From Tissierella praeacuta_A (GTDB taxonomy: Bacteria; Bacillota; Clostridia; Tissierellales; Tissierellaceae): a stretch of 64,000 nucleotides of DNA. Position numbers and translations under genes: made by a program. The notes beneath the pieces were generated by a model, which saw nothing but the letters and a program-made list of their open reading frames with translations, did not search any database and was not told the DNA's origin. The stretch is from assembly GCF_040396155.1 (NCBI RefSeq), contig NZ_JBEBOY010000009.1, positions 1 to 64,000 on the forward strand, read 5' to 3'. Positions within the stretch are counted from its first letter, which is position 1. Every line of letters begins with the position of its first letter. Positions 34,470-42,911 of the stretch are shown one piece after another.

Positions 34470-35579
34470 ATGAAAATAGCAGGTAAAACTATTAAAATAA
34501 TAAATGAAGAAGAAGGAAAATGTATTGGATGCAAGCTTTGTATGGAAGGCTGCCCAATGTTAGATAAGTTCTGCGATTCTCCAAAGAAATTGTTAAATGA
34601 ACTTAAAGATAGTGGAAATTTTGATCATATTTTGCCATATTCATGTATGCTATGTGGATATTGTACAAAAGTATGTCCAAAGGAAGTAGATTTGAAGAAT
34701 TTATTTCTAGAACTAAGAAGGGATGTAGTAAAAAATAATAATGGTAAATTGCCTAAAGAACTTAATCTGGGAGGAGTGGAACTACATCAGAAACTTAGTT
34801 TTTCTAATCTATTTACATCTGATATCCAAAATCTACAATCAGACACTATATTCTTTCCTGGATGTGGACTTCTTTCTTATAGTCCAAAGATAGTAGAAAA
34901 TACATATAATTATCTTAGAACGAAAATAGATGGAATCGGAATATATACTAAATGTTGTGGAAAACCAACAGCTTTTATGGGAAAAGATGATAAATTTAAA
35001 GAGTATTATTCTATTCTTGAAAGAGAATTTAAAGATAAAAATATAAAAAGAATAATAACAGGATGTCAAAATTGCTATATGACCATAGGAAATAATAGTA
35101 AGGAAATAGAAGTAGTTACTTTATGGGAAGCATTAGATAATGTGGGAATTCCAGATAGCAGAAAAGGTATTGGAAAATGTTTAGATCAAAAATTTACTAT
35201 ACACGATCCTTGTCCTACTAGGGACGTAGATACAATACATAATTCAGTTAGAAATATAATCAATGAATTAGGATTTAAAATAGAAGAAATGAAACATAAT
35301 AAGGGGAAAACTCTTTGCTGTGGTTCTGGGGGCATGGTAGCGGTTACTCAAAATCAACTAGCTAATGATCATACTATGAGAAGGGCTCAAGAAGCAGAAA
35401 CAGAATGTATAATTACCTACTGTCAAGAATGTGTAGAATCTATGCGTAGAGGTGGTAAGAAGTCTTATCATATACTTGATTTATTATTTAATGAAAGTTT
35501 TCAAGATATGGAACAGAAGAATCAAGAGTTAATGACAAAATGGTTTAATAGATATAGAGGAAAGAATATAGGGAAGTGA
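34470..35579 (+). CDS. Iron-sulfur reductase subunit (HdrD/GlpC-like, two CCG domains)
   Basis: 369-aa Fe-S protein. Two [4Fe-4S] ferredoxin motifs at the N-terminus (C18-x2-C21-x2-C24-x3-C28-P and C59-x2-C62-x2-C65-x3-C69-P) pass electrons to two cysteine-rich CCG domains: FFPGCGLLSYSP...CCGKP...TGCQNC and DPCPTRD...LCCGSGGMV...TYCQEC. The CCG domains bind a catalytic [4Fe-4S] pair in heterodisulfide reductase or quinone/flavin partners in GlpC. A soluble oxidoreductase of persulfides, heterodisulfides or an oxidised metalloid is possible. It sits between two TVP38 genes, the position held by the Fe-S protein YdjY in the E. coli operon. Confidence 0.88.
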   Translation: MKIAGKTIKIINEEEGKCIGCKLCMEGCPMLDKFCDSPKKLLNELKDSGNFDHILPYSCMLCGYCTKVCPKEVDLKNLFLELRRDVVKNNNGKLPKELNLGGVELHQKLSFSNLFTSDIQNLQSDTIFFPGCGLLSYSPKIVENTYNYLRTKIDGIGIYTKCCGKPTAFMGKDDKFKEYYSILEREFKDKNIKRIITGCQNCYMTIGNNSKEIEVVTLWEALDNVGIPDSRKGIGKCLDQKFTIHDPCPTRDVDTIHNSVRNIINELGFKIEEMKHNKGKTLCCGSGGMVAVTQNQLANDHTMRRAQEAETECIITYCQECVESMRRGGKKSYHILDLLFNESFQDMEQKNQELMTKWFNRYRGKNIGK

Positions 35580-35583
35580 AATA

Positions 35584-36243
35584 GTGAAGGATAAACGAGA
35601 TTTATTAAAGTGGATATTGACAGCTGGATTGATAATAGCTATAGCTTTGTTAATCAATAAATTTAATGTTTTTAAAGGCTATGGTCCAAAAGAGATTAAG
35701 GAATTTATTCAGAGTAAGGGGATTATGGCACCAGTTATTTATTTAGCATTATTATCATCATTACCTTTATTATTATTTCCAGACTCAGTATTGGTAATTG
35801 CAGGTGGTATGATATTTGGATTATTTTGGGGAACTGTACTTACTACAATAGGCTCAATAATTGGAGCTGCGATATCATTCTATATATCTAGGAAACTAGG
35901 GCAGCAAGTAGTAAAGAAGATTATAAAGAAGGACTTAGTTTTATTTGATAAAAAGAACAGTGGATTTTTTTTAATTTTAATGTTAAGATTGATTCCTCTA
36001 TTCCCATTTAAGATAGTTAGTTATAGTGCAGGATTATCAGATGTAAAATTCAAAGATTTTGCTTTAGCTACAACCATTGGTTCATTGCCAGGTATCATAG
36101 TATATACAAATCTTGGAGATAAGACTACAGTATTTGGCAGTAAAGATTTTTACATTTCAATAGGGTTACTAATAGGATTATTTGTAATATCTTTTATAAT
36201 GAAAAAAATATTTCAAGAAAAAGGAGATAAGGTAAATGAATAA
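35584..36243 (+). CDS. TVP38/TMEM64 membrane protein, third copy
   Basis: 219-aa VTT-domain protein starting at GTG 35584, four bases after the Fe-S gene stop, hence translationally coupled. Core motifs: FPDSVLVIAGGMIFGLFWGTVLTTIGSIIGA and LRLIPLFPFKIVSYSAGLSDVKFKDFALATTIGSLPG (each shown in parts). It is more distant from the two other copies and closer in pattern to classical YdjZ/YtxB proteins. Its last codons overlap the start of the solute-binding protein gene by 8 bp. Two TVP38 proteins in one operon may form a heteromer. Confidence 0.88.
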   Translation: MKDKRDLLKWILTAGLIIAIALLINKFNVFKGYGPKEIKEFIQSKGIMAPVIYLALLSSLPLLLFPDSVLVIAGGMIFGLFWGTVLTTIGSIIGAAISFYISRKLGQQVVKKIIKKDLVLFDKKNSGFFLILMLRLIPLFPFKIVSYSAGLSDVKFKDFALATTIGSLPGIIVYTNLGDKTTVFGSKDFYISIGLLIGLFVISFIMKKIFQEKGDKVNE

Positions 36244-37522
36244 GAGAAGATTATTATTACTTATATTATCAGGACTTTTAATATTTAATTTAGTTGGATG
36301 TAGTACAAAGCCAATTGACAAAGATGAAGTTATACAAGGACAAGTTAACGAGGGACAAGTTAGTGAAGAGAACATATTAGATAAAGACTTTGAAGCGATG
36401 CTTGAAGCAGCAAGGGGAACTACTGTTACCTTCTATGGTTGGGGTGGTAGTCAACAAACTAACTCATGGATAGATGGTTATTTATCAGAAAACGTTAAAA
36501 AGGATTATGATATTACTGTAAAAAGAGTTGGAATGAATATAGATGAAATACTAAACAGCCTTTTAAATGAAAAACAATTAAATGTGGAAAAAGGAAATAT
36601 AGATGTGGTATGGATTAACGGAGAAAACTTCTTTACTGCTAAGGAGAATAATCTATTATTTGGACCATTCACTGACAAGTTACCAAATTTCAATCAATAT
36701 GTAGATAAGGATTCACCAGATGTAAAATATGATTTTGGTTATCCAGTTGAAGGATATGAGGCACCTTATGGAAAAGCTCAAATGGTAATGGTATATGATA
36801 GTGAAAAGATAGATAAGACTCCAGTTGATCATAAAGAATTATTAGAATGGGCAAAGAAAAACCCAGGTAAATTTACTTATCCAGCATTACCAGACTTTAC
36901 AGGTTCTGCTTTTGTTAGAAATATAATATGTGATATAGTGGGATATGAACAATTTATGGACATGGAGGCAGATGAAGATACTGTAAGGAAAGCTATAGAA
37001 CCGGCTATTGAATATCTAAAGGAGTTAAAGCCTTATTTATGGAAGGAAGGAAAGACTTACCCAGGAGATGCTCCGCTTCTTGATAATATGTATGCAGATG
37101 GAGAAGTTTGGATGACTATGACTTATAATCCAAATTCAGCATCAGGAAAGGTTGCAACAGGAGAATATAAGGAATCTACTAGAACATTTATATTTGATAG
37201 GGGAACCATTGGAAATACTCATTTCCTAGCTATACCATTTAATGCTCAAAATAAAGAAGGGGCTATGGCTTTAATTAATTATATATTAAATGTAGAATCT
37301 CAAGCTACAAAGTATGAGCCAGCTACATGGGGAGATCTACCAGTATTAGATAATGATAAATTAAGCCAAGAAGAAAAGAATAGATTAGATTCTATAGAAT
37401 TAGGAGATGCAACTTTACCTCAAGATATATTATTAGAACATAGAATTCCAGAAATGCCAGCAGATTTAGTTCCAATAATTGAAAAAATTTGGATGGAAGA
37501 GATACCGGGTGAAGGTGAGTAA
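36236..37522 (+). CDS. YnjB-like solute-binding lipoprotein
   Basis: 428-aa extracytoplasmic binding protein with signal peptide and lipobox LVGC (~residues 19-22). It matches the YnjB family layout: FYGWGGSQQTNSWIDGYL, DVVWINGENFFTAKENNLLFGPF, PVEGYEAPYGKAQMVMVYD, YPALPDFTGSAFVRNII, VWMTMTYNPNSA and THFLAIPFNAQNKEGA (all short motifs in order). YnjB proteins belong to the iron/thiamine/polyamine-type binding protein class, but their ligand is unknown. The overlap with the TVP38 gene and the permease directly after it show a single operon. The conserved GEN and Tyr/Trp-rich surface suggests an anionic or metal-complex ligand (inference). Confidence 0.88.
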   Translation: MNKRRLLLLILSGLLIFNLVGCSTKPIDKDEVIQGQVNEGQVSEENILDKDFEAMLEAARGTTVTFYGWGGSQQTNSWIDGYLSENVKKDYDITVKRVGMNIDEILNSLLNEKQLNVEKGNIDVVWINGENFFTAKENNLLFGPFTDKLPNFNQYVDKDSPDVKYDFGYPVEGYEAPYGKAQMVMVYDSEKIDKTPVDHKELLEWAKKNPGKFTYPALPDFTGSAFVRNIICDIVGYEQFMDMEADEDTVRKAIEPAIEYLKELKPYLWKEGKTYPGDAPLLDNMYADGEVWMTMTYNPNSASGKVATGEYKESTRTFIFDRGTIGNTHFLAIPFNAQNKEGAMALINYILNVESQATKYEPATWGDLPVLDNDKLSQEEKNRLDSIELGDATLPQDILLEHRIPEMPADLVPIIEKIWMEEIPGEGE

Positions 37523-37523
37523 T

Positions 37524-38387
37524 TTGAAAGAAAAGATAAAACCATATTTATTGCTATGTCCCATACTTTTTGTCTTAATTACTATTTTTATTTTGGGAAT
37601 AATAATGGGACTTATACAAAGCTTAGGGTATTTTAAGGCAGTTGGTTTAACTAAATTTACATTAAGTTATTATAAAGATGTGTTAACTAGTAAGGGATTT
37701 TTATCTTCTTTAGGGTTTAGTCTCTATACTTCTCTGACTTCATCTATTGTAGCAATAATATTAGGAGTTTTACTTTCCTATGCAATTCTTCAAGTTAAAG
37801 GGAGAAAAGAGATACTAGAATCTCTATATAGGGTGCCTGTAATAGTACCCCATATAGTTTCTGTACTTCTTATCTATAATATTTTATCCCAAACAGGGAT
37901 AATTCCACGAATTTTATATGGAACTGGCTTGCTTACTGAAAGCAGCCAGTTTCCGTCTATTCTATATGAGAAGAATGGAATAGGTATAATAATAACCTAT
38001 CTATGGAAGGAAATACCTTTTGTTGCCCTTACAACTTATACAATATTAGGAAAGGTCAGTAATAAATTATCTGATGCAGCAGCGAATCTAGGAGCAAATA
38101 AAAGACAGGTATTCTTTTATGTACTTTTACCACTTATTATGCCCTCAGTTTTTTCATCCTTTATTATTATCTTTGCATTTTCCTTTGGGGCATATGAGGT
38201 ACCATTATTATTAGGACCAACACAACCTAAGGCACTGCCTGTACAAGCCTTTATTGAATATAACAATCCAGTACTTACAAATAGGCCATATGCTATGGTA
38301 TATAATATGTTGATAACTTTAATATCTTTTCTTCTTACATGGCTTTATTATAAGGCCTTTGAAAAAATACATAGATACGATAGGTGA
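37524..38387 (+). CDS. YnjC-type ABC permease, first subunit
   Basis: 287-aa permease with six helices and the cytoplasmic EAA loop AAANLGANKRQVFFYVLLPLIMPS (~190-213) that docks on the ATPase. It belongs to the spermidine/iron (PotB/FbpB-like) permease class. TTG 37524 follows AAGGTGAG; GTG 37515 is also possible. E. coli YnjC is one fused protein with both permease halves, whereas here the halves are separate genes. The binding-protein gene ends 2 bp upstream. Confidence 0.86.
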   Translation: MKEKIKPYLLLCPILFVLITIFILGIIMGLIQSLGYFKAVGLTKFTLSYYKDVLTSKGFLSSLGFSLYTSLTSSIVAIILGVLLSYAILQVKGRKEILESLYRVPVIVPHIVSVLLIYNILSQTGIIPRILYGTGLLTESSQFPSILYEKNGIGIIITYLWKEIPFVALTTYTILGKVSNKLSDAAANLGANKRQVFFYVLLPLIMPSVFSSFIIIFAFSFGAYEVPLLLGPTQPKALPVQAFIEYNNPVLTNRPYAMVYNMLITLISFLLTWLYYKAFEKIHRYDR

Positions 38388-38391
38388 TGAG

Positions 38392-39207
38392 ATGAAGGAT
38401 AAAACTAAATTAAGATATAAAATAATAATAGGATTATTTCTAAGCTTTTTATTATTGCCTTTGGCGATTATATTCATATGGAGCTTTGCAAAAAATTGGC
38501 CATGGCCTAAGATATTTCCAGAAAACTTTGGTTTAAGAGGATGGCTATATTTTTTAAATCCTTCATCTAATAGTATATTGGTTTTATTATTTAGTATGTT
38601 CCTGTCTTTCGTAGTTACTGTGATTACTTTGATAATAACTATACCAGCGGCAAAAGCATTGGCTCTTTATAAATTTAAAGGGAAAAAATTAGTAGAGCTG
38701 CTAATCTTTGCACCAATTATAGTACCTACTGTAACAGTAGCTATGGGTATACATCTTCAATTTATTAAAATGGGACTGGCTAATACATTTCTGGGAGTAG
38801 TCATGATACATTTAATACCATGTATTCCCTATAGTACTAGAATACTTAAGTCTGTTTTTGAAATTATAGGAGAAGATATGGAGCTTCAGGCCAAGGTCTT
38901 AGGTGCCAATGCTTTTCAAGTATTCTATCATATAACATTTCCAATGCTCCTTCCCGGAATAATATCAGCAGGAAGTATGGTTTTCATAGTATCCTTTAGT
39001 CAATATTTCCTTACATTTTTAATAGGAGGGGGAAGGATAATAACTTTTTCAATGTTGATGTTTCCCTATATTCAAAGTGGAGATAGGATGATGGGATCTG
39101 TTTACAGTATAGTATTTATATTCACTACCTTAATATTTCTAATTATGGTGGAAAAGATTACAAATAAGTTTTATAAGGACAGGTTGAAGGAGTATAGATA
39201 TGTCTAG
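38392..39207 (+). CDS. YnjC-type ABC permease, second subunit
   Basis: 271-aa permease, six helices, EAA loop ELQAKVLGANAFQVFYHITFPMLLPG (~165-190) and the PotC-like APIIVPTVTVAMGIHLQF block. ATG 38392 is 5 bp after the first permease, behind AGGTGATGAG, so both are made together and should form a heterodimer. The end overlaps the ATPase start by 8 bp. Confidence 0.87.
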   Translation: MKDKTKLRYKIIIGLFLSFLLLPLAIIFIWSFAKNWPWPKIFPENFGLRGWLYFLNPSSNSILVLLFSMFLSFVVTVITLIITIPAAKALALYKFKGKKLVELLIFAPIIVPTVTVAMGIHLQFIKMGLANTFLGVVMIHLIPCIPYSTRILKSVFEIIGEDMELQAKVLGANAFQVFYHITFPMLLPGIISAGSMVFIVSFSQYFLTFLIGGGRIITFSMLMFPYIQSGDRMMGSVYSIVFIFTTLIFLIMVEKITNKFYKDRLKEYRYV

Positions 39208-40225
39208 AATTATATTAAAAAATATAGAAAAATCCTTTAATAAAATAAAGGTATTAAATAATATTAATTTTGAAGTAGAAGAAGGAAAAGTAGTTTCACT
39301 CCTAGGACCTTCTGGATGTGGTAAAACCACTACTCTAAAAATAATTGCAGGATTAATTAAGCCTGATAATGGAGAAATATTTCTTGGAGATAAGGCTATA
39401 ACAGATGTTTCTGTGGAAAAGAGAGGCACTGTAATAGTCTTTCAGGATTATCTATTATTTCCTCATTTAAATATAGAAGAAAATATTGGTTTTGGTCTTA
39501 AAATGGCAAGGATACCGAAGAAAAACATAGATATGCAAGTGGAAAGTATGCTGGAATTAGTACAATTAAGGGGATATAATAAAAAATATCCAAGTGAACT
39601 TTCTGGAGGACAGCAACAGAGAGTGGCATTGGCAAGAGCCATAGCTATAGAACCAAAAGTACTTTTATTAGATGAACCTTTTTCTAATTTAGATACAAAA
39701 TTAAGATTAGATATGAGAGAGTTTACACTGGAGATACAAAGAAAGCTAAATATAACAACGATTTTAGTTACCCATGATAAAGAAGAAGCCTTGATGTCAT
39801 CGGATAAAATAGCTATTATGCTAAATGGAGAAATCAAACAATTTGGCACTCCAAGAGAACTATATGAAAGTCCAAATTCCATGGAAGTAGCAGATTTTTT
39901 AGGTGATAAAAACTATATTTCCTGCGATGTAATAGATGGTATATTTACTTCTGCTCTACTTAGTTTTCCCATTGAAAATGAAGATATAAAAAATGCAAGG
40001 GCTATGATTAAACCAGAGGATATTAAAATCTGTGAGGAAGAAATAACTGAACTAAAGGGGACAGTATTGTCCAGCAAATATGCAGGGGAAAGAGTTTATT
40101 ATACAATATTAGTAAAAGGAATAGAATTAAAGGTAATATCTCAAGCCTCTAGGATATATGAAGCAGGACATAAGATATCAATAGGTATAAGCCTTGAAGG
40201 CATAAAGATATTTAAAGGGAAGTGA
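39200..40225 (+). CDS. YnjD-type ABC transporter ATPase
   Basis: 341-aa ATPase: Walker A GPSGCGKTT (~35-43), Q-loop QDYLLFP, signature LSGGQQQRVALARAIAI, Walker B VLLLDEPFSNLDTKLR, switch His VTHD. The C-terminal ~110 residues are a TOBE-like regulatory domain (ARAMIKPEDIKI...GTVLSSKYAGERVYYTI), as in molybdate/iron/polyamine importers. It completes the YnjBCD-like importer. The next gene, a glycosyltransferase-fold protein, begins 4 bp later. Confidence 0.93.
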   Translation: MSRIILKNIEKSFNKIKVLNNINFEVEEGKVVSLLGPSGCGKTTTLKIIAGLIKPDNGEIFLGDKAITDVSVEKRGTVIVFQDYLLFPHLNIEENIGFGLKMARIPKKNIDMQVESMLELVQLRGYNKKYPSELSGGQQQRVALARAIAIEPKVLLLDEPFSNLDTKLRLDMREFTLEIQRKLNITTILVTHDKEEALMSSDKIAIMLNGEIKQFGTPRELYESPNSMEVADFLGDKNYISCDVIDGIFTSALLSFPIENEDIKNARAMIKPEDIKICEEEITELKGTVLSSKYAGERVYYTILVKGIELKVISQASRIYEAGHKISIGISLEGIKIFKGK

Positions 40226-40229
40226 AGCT

Positions 40230-40904
40230 ATGATATCCATAATAGTGCCTGTATTAAATGAAGAAAAGACTATAAAGGAAAGTTTGGAGAATTTAGTTAA
40301 AATAGATGGAGATAAAGAGATAATAGTAGTAGATGGAGGTAGCACTGATAAAACTGTGGATATTGCAAACAAATATGCCATAGTTATTAACAGTCCAAAA
40401 GGTCGATCAAGACAGATGAATGTAGGTGCAGGGACTGCTAAAGGCGAAATATTATGGTTTATCCATTCTGATTCTAAATTAGATAAAGATAGTATAGAGG
40501 AAATAGAAAGAACCATAGAAAATGGATATATCGGAGGATGTTTTAATTTATATTTTTGTGACTTACACACTAGATTTATGAGATATGTAGCCGGCTCTTC
40601 CAATAGAAGGGCCAAGTATTTGAAATTAATATTTGGTGACCAAGGGATATTTATGAGAAAAGATATATTTGAGAAGCTAGGTGGATATAAGGATATGGAG
40701 CTTATGGAGGATTGGGAGCTTTCTCGTAGAATTCATAAACTTGGTAAGATGAAAGTTTTAGATAAAAAAATAGGAACTTCAGCCAGAAGATTTAAAAAAG
40801 GCGGACAACTAAGGACATTATTAATGATGCATAAAATAAAGATATTATATATATTAGGAACTCCAACGGAGAAATTAGCTAAAATATACAAGCAGGTGAG
40901 ATGA
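40230..40904 (+). CDS. rSAM/selenodomain-associated transferase 2 (GT2 fold)
   Basis: 224-aa cytoplasmic family 2 glycosyltransferase-fold protein: start MISIIVPVLNEEKTI, nucleotide-binding DKEIIVVDGGSTDKTVDIA (~31-49), GRSRQMNVGAGTAKGEILWFIHSDS (the HSDS stretch occupies the DxD metal site) and GDQGIFMRKDIFEKLGGY. This matches the TIGR04283-type family, which NCBI calls rSAM/selenodomain-associated transferase 2 or arsenosugar-biosynthesis glycosyltransferase. It is co-transcribed with the transferase-1 family member that follows (ATGA overlap). The sugar donor and acceptor are unknown here. Confidence 0.86.
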   Translation: MISIIVPVLNEEKTIKESLENLVKIDGDKEIIVVDGGSTDKTVDIANKYAIVINSPKGRSRQMNVGAGTAKGEILWFIHSDSKLDKDSIEEIERTIENGYIGGCFNLYFCDLHTRFMRYVAGSSNRRAKYLKLIFGDQGIFMRKDIFEKLGGYKDMELMEDWELSRRIHKLGKMKVLDKKIGTSARRFKKGGQLRTLLMMHKIKILYILGTPTEKLAKIYKQVR

Positions 40905-41608
40905 TGAATGCACTAATACTTATGACTAGAATTCCCATAGCAGGACAGACTAAAACAAGATTAATGGATATTATGTCAGGTGACGAATGTGTCAATTTAC
41001 ATATGGCCTTTTTAAAGGATTTATTTAATACATTTAAATCATTACAAAAAGATATGGATATATATCTTACATATACTCCTGAAAATTCATTAAGTATTAT
41101 AGAAGATATAATTCCTAAATACATTAAGGCTTTTCCTCAAAGGGGAGAGGATTTAGGGAATAAAATGTATAATGCAATAAATTATACATTATCATTGGGA
41201 TATGAAAATGTAATATTAATAGGTTCGGATATACCTCATATTAGATATGGAGATATAATAGATGCCTTTCATATACTTGATAAAAATGATATAGTATTAG
41301 GACCATCCTATGATGGGGGCTATTATTTAGTTGGTATGAAAAAACCTAATGAATCTCTATTTAATATAGGGAAAAAGTGGGGAGGAAAATCTGTACTTGA
41401 ATCTACTATAGATATGGCAAATAATCAAAGCCTATCAGTTGGACTTGCTGCTAAATATATGGATATTGATACTAAGGAAGATTTCTTCACATTTATAAGA
41501 AACTATGAGAATCAAGGGATAGTTTTAAATACAATGGAATTTATTAAGGATTGGAGGGAAAAGTTTGTTAAAGGACAAATTGATGGAACAAATAAAACAA
41601 TATATTAA
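40904..41608 (+). CDS. rSAM/selenodomain-associated transferase 1 (DUF2064)
   Basis: 234-aa nucleotidyl/glycosyltransferase-like protein of the TIGR04282/DUF2064 family: NALILMTRIPIAGQTKTRLM (nucleotide loop with Lys/Thr/Arg), QRGEDLGNKMYNAI, NVILIGSDIPHI (GSD metal site) and GPSYDGGYYLVGMKK. Families TIGR04282 and TIGR04283 are usually neighbours, and both are named from gene clusters with ArsM/ArsS radical SAM or selenium genes. ATG 40904 is used (AGGTGAG 3 nt upstream); ATG 40901 is also possible. Likely it prepares or transfers a nucleotide-sugar or nucleotidyl group onto a metalloid or thiol compound; unproven. Confidence 0.86.
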   Translation: MNALILMTRIPIAGQTKTRLMDIMSGDECVNLHMAFLKDLFNTFKSLQKDMDIYLTYTPENSLSIIEDIIPKYIKAFPQRGEDLGNKMYNAINYTLSLGYENVILIGSDIPHIRYGDIIDAFHILDKNDIVLGPSYDGGYYLVGMKKPNESLFNIGKKWGGKSVLESTIDMANNQSLSVGLAAKYMDIDTKEDFFTFIRNYENQGIVLNTMEFIKDWREKFVKGQIDGTNKTIY

Positions 41609-42590
41609 TATTAATAGGAAGACAATTCTAAAGGAACTTAATTTAACTGGGGATTTTCAGGTAAAATTCTTAGCTCAAGGTGAATATAATATTAACTTTG
41701 CCATAGAATCTTTTCCCAATAAATATGTGTTTAGAGTTAATACTGGAAGTCAATTGGAAATTGATAATCAAATAAGATATGAGTTTAATGCATTAAAATA
41801 TTTAGAAAGCTCCTCAGTAACTCCAAAAGTATATTTTGTAGATAGTTCTCTAATGTATTTTGATTATGGTATACTCATTATGGAGTTTTTAGAAGGGATA
41901 CCTCTTGACTATAGAAAGGATTTAAATAAGGCAGCAAAGATATTTTCTAAGATTCATTCCTTAGATATTAAAAAAGATAATCGTTTTTTAATTGAAGAAA
42001 ATATATTTAGTGCTCGGATAGACGAAGGGGAAAGACTTCTTGCTAATATATGGGATAGTCCCATAGTAGATAAAAAGGTTAAGTCTTTTTTTTATAAGTT
42101 TTTGGATTGGGCAAAGGTCAATAAATATAAAGAAAAATATTTTATAGATAATCCTTGGCATGTAATAAACAATACAGAAGTCAATTCACATAATTTTATA
42201 ATAGGAGAAGAAAACTCCTATTTAATAGATTGGGAGAAACCAGTAATTAGTGATCCTGCTCAAGATTTAACTCAATTTCTTGCGCCTACTACTACATTAT
42301 GGAAAACGGATTATATATTAGGTAGTGATGAAAAAGAAGAATTTTTTAGAAACTATACTAATGGATTAAAAGGTGAAGATAGAAATATAAGAGATAGGGT
42401 TAATCTTTATACACCATATTTATATTTAAGAGCTTTAGGATGGTGTGCTTATGCCTATGTAGAATATCATGATCCTAAGAAGGAAATAAAAAACATGGAT
42501 ACATTTAAGAAGATAAAGGAGTATTTAGATATGGATTTTATGGAAGGGTTATTGAAACCATATAATATAACTAGAGTAAATAATTCATAA
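41583..42590 (+). CDS. Phosphotransferase/kinase-like protein (APH/choline-kinase fold)
   Basis: 335-aa protein of the aminoglycoside-phosphotransferase superfamily: G-loop-like FLAQGEYNINFAI (~29-41), LIMEFLEGIPLDY hinge region, catalytic-loop position NTEVNSHN (197-204) and metal-binding LIDWEKP (214-220). The Brenner motif normally reads HxDxxxxN. Here His is Asn and the catalytic Asp is Glu, which is unusual, so it may be a weak kinase or a pseudokinase. ATG 41583 follows AAAGGAC and overlaps the preceding gene by 26 bp. Last gene of the long operon; such kinases could phosphorylate a sugar or aminoalcohol used by the two transferases. Confidence 0.78.
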   Translation: MEQIKQYININRKTILKELNLTGDFQVKFLAQGEYNINFAIESFPNKYVFRVNTGSQLEIDNQIRYEFNALKYLESSSVTPKVYFVDSSLMYFDYGILIMEFLEGIPLDYRKDLNKAAKIFSKIHSLDIKKDNRFLIEENIFSARIDEGERLLANIWDSPIVDKKVKSFFYKFLDWAKVNKYKEKYFIDNPWHVINNTEVNSHNFIIGEENSYLIDWEKPVISDPAQDLTQFLAPTTTLWKTDYILGSDEKEEFFRNYTNGLKGEDRNIRDRVNLYTPYLYLRALGWCAYAYVEYHDPKKEIKNMDTFKKIKEYLDMDFMEGLLKPYNITRVNNS

Positions 42591-42911
42591 GAATAGAACT
42601 ATTATAAAGGATTAAGAGTAGTGCTATCCATCATCAGCAGGAGAGTAGTTTTAGATAGTAAGCCTTAGGAGAAAGTTGTAATAGCTACCTCTAGAATGGA
42701 AGATATTTATGTCTATTACTTTGGAAATGAGAATTTATTATAAACATTAGAGAATATTTTAATATACTTTACATTATTAAGAAAAACAATAGTAATTGAA
42801 TTGCTATTGTTTTTCTTAATAATACTTCAATATATTATATTCATAGCTTATTATATGTATATTGTTGACAATATTAGACAATTTTAGATTAAGGATGAAA
42901 GGATGGTGATT
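42591..42911. other. Intergenic region after the long operon
   Basis: About 320 bp. The left part (42600-42720) has no frame or known RNA motif I can identify. The right part holds the terminator at 42773-42823 and TTGACA at 42865-42870 without a good -10. Confidence 0.55.
42773..42823. terminator. 20-bp hairpin terminator
   Basis: Perfect arms 42773-42792 and 42804-42823 with an 11-nt loop; the 3' arm contains a run of five T. It separates the arsenic-linked operon from the next ABC operon. Confidence 0.85.

Noticed and set aside
42600..42720. Riboswitch upstream of the NitT/TauT operon
   Set aside because: No thi-box, S-box, B12, purine or Moco consensus was found, and a strong terminator lies between this stretch and the operon.
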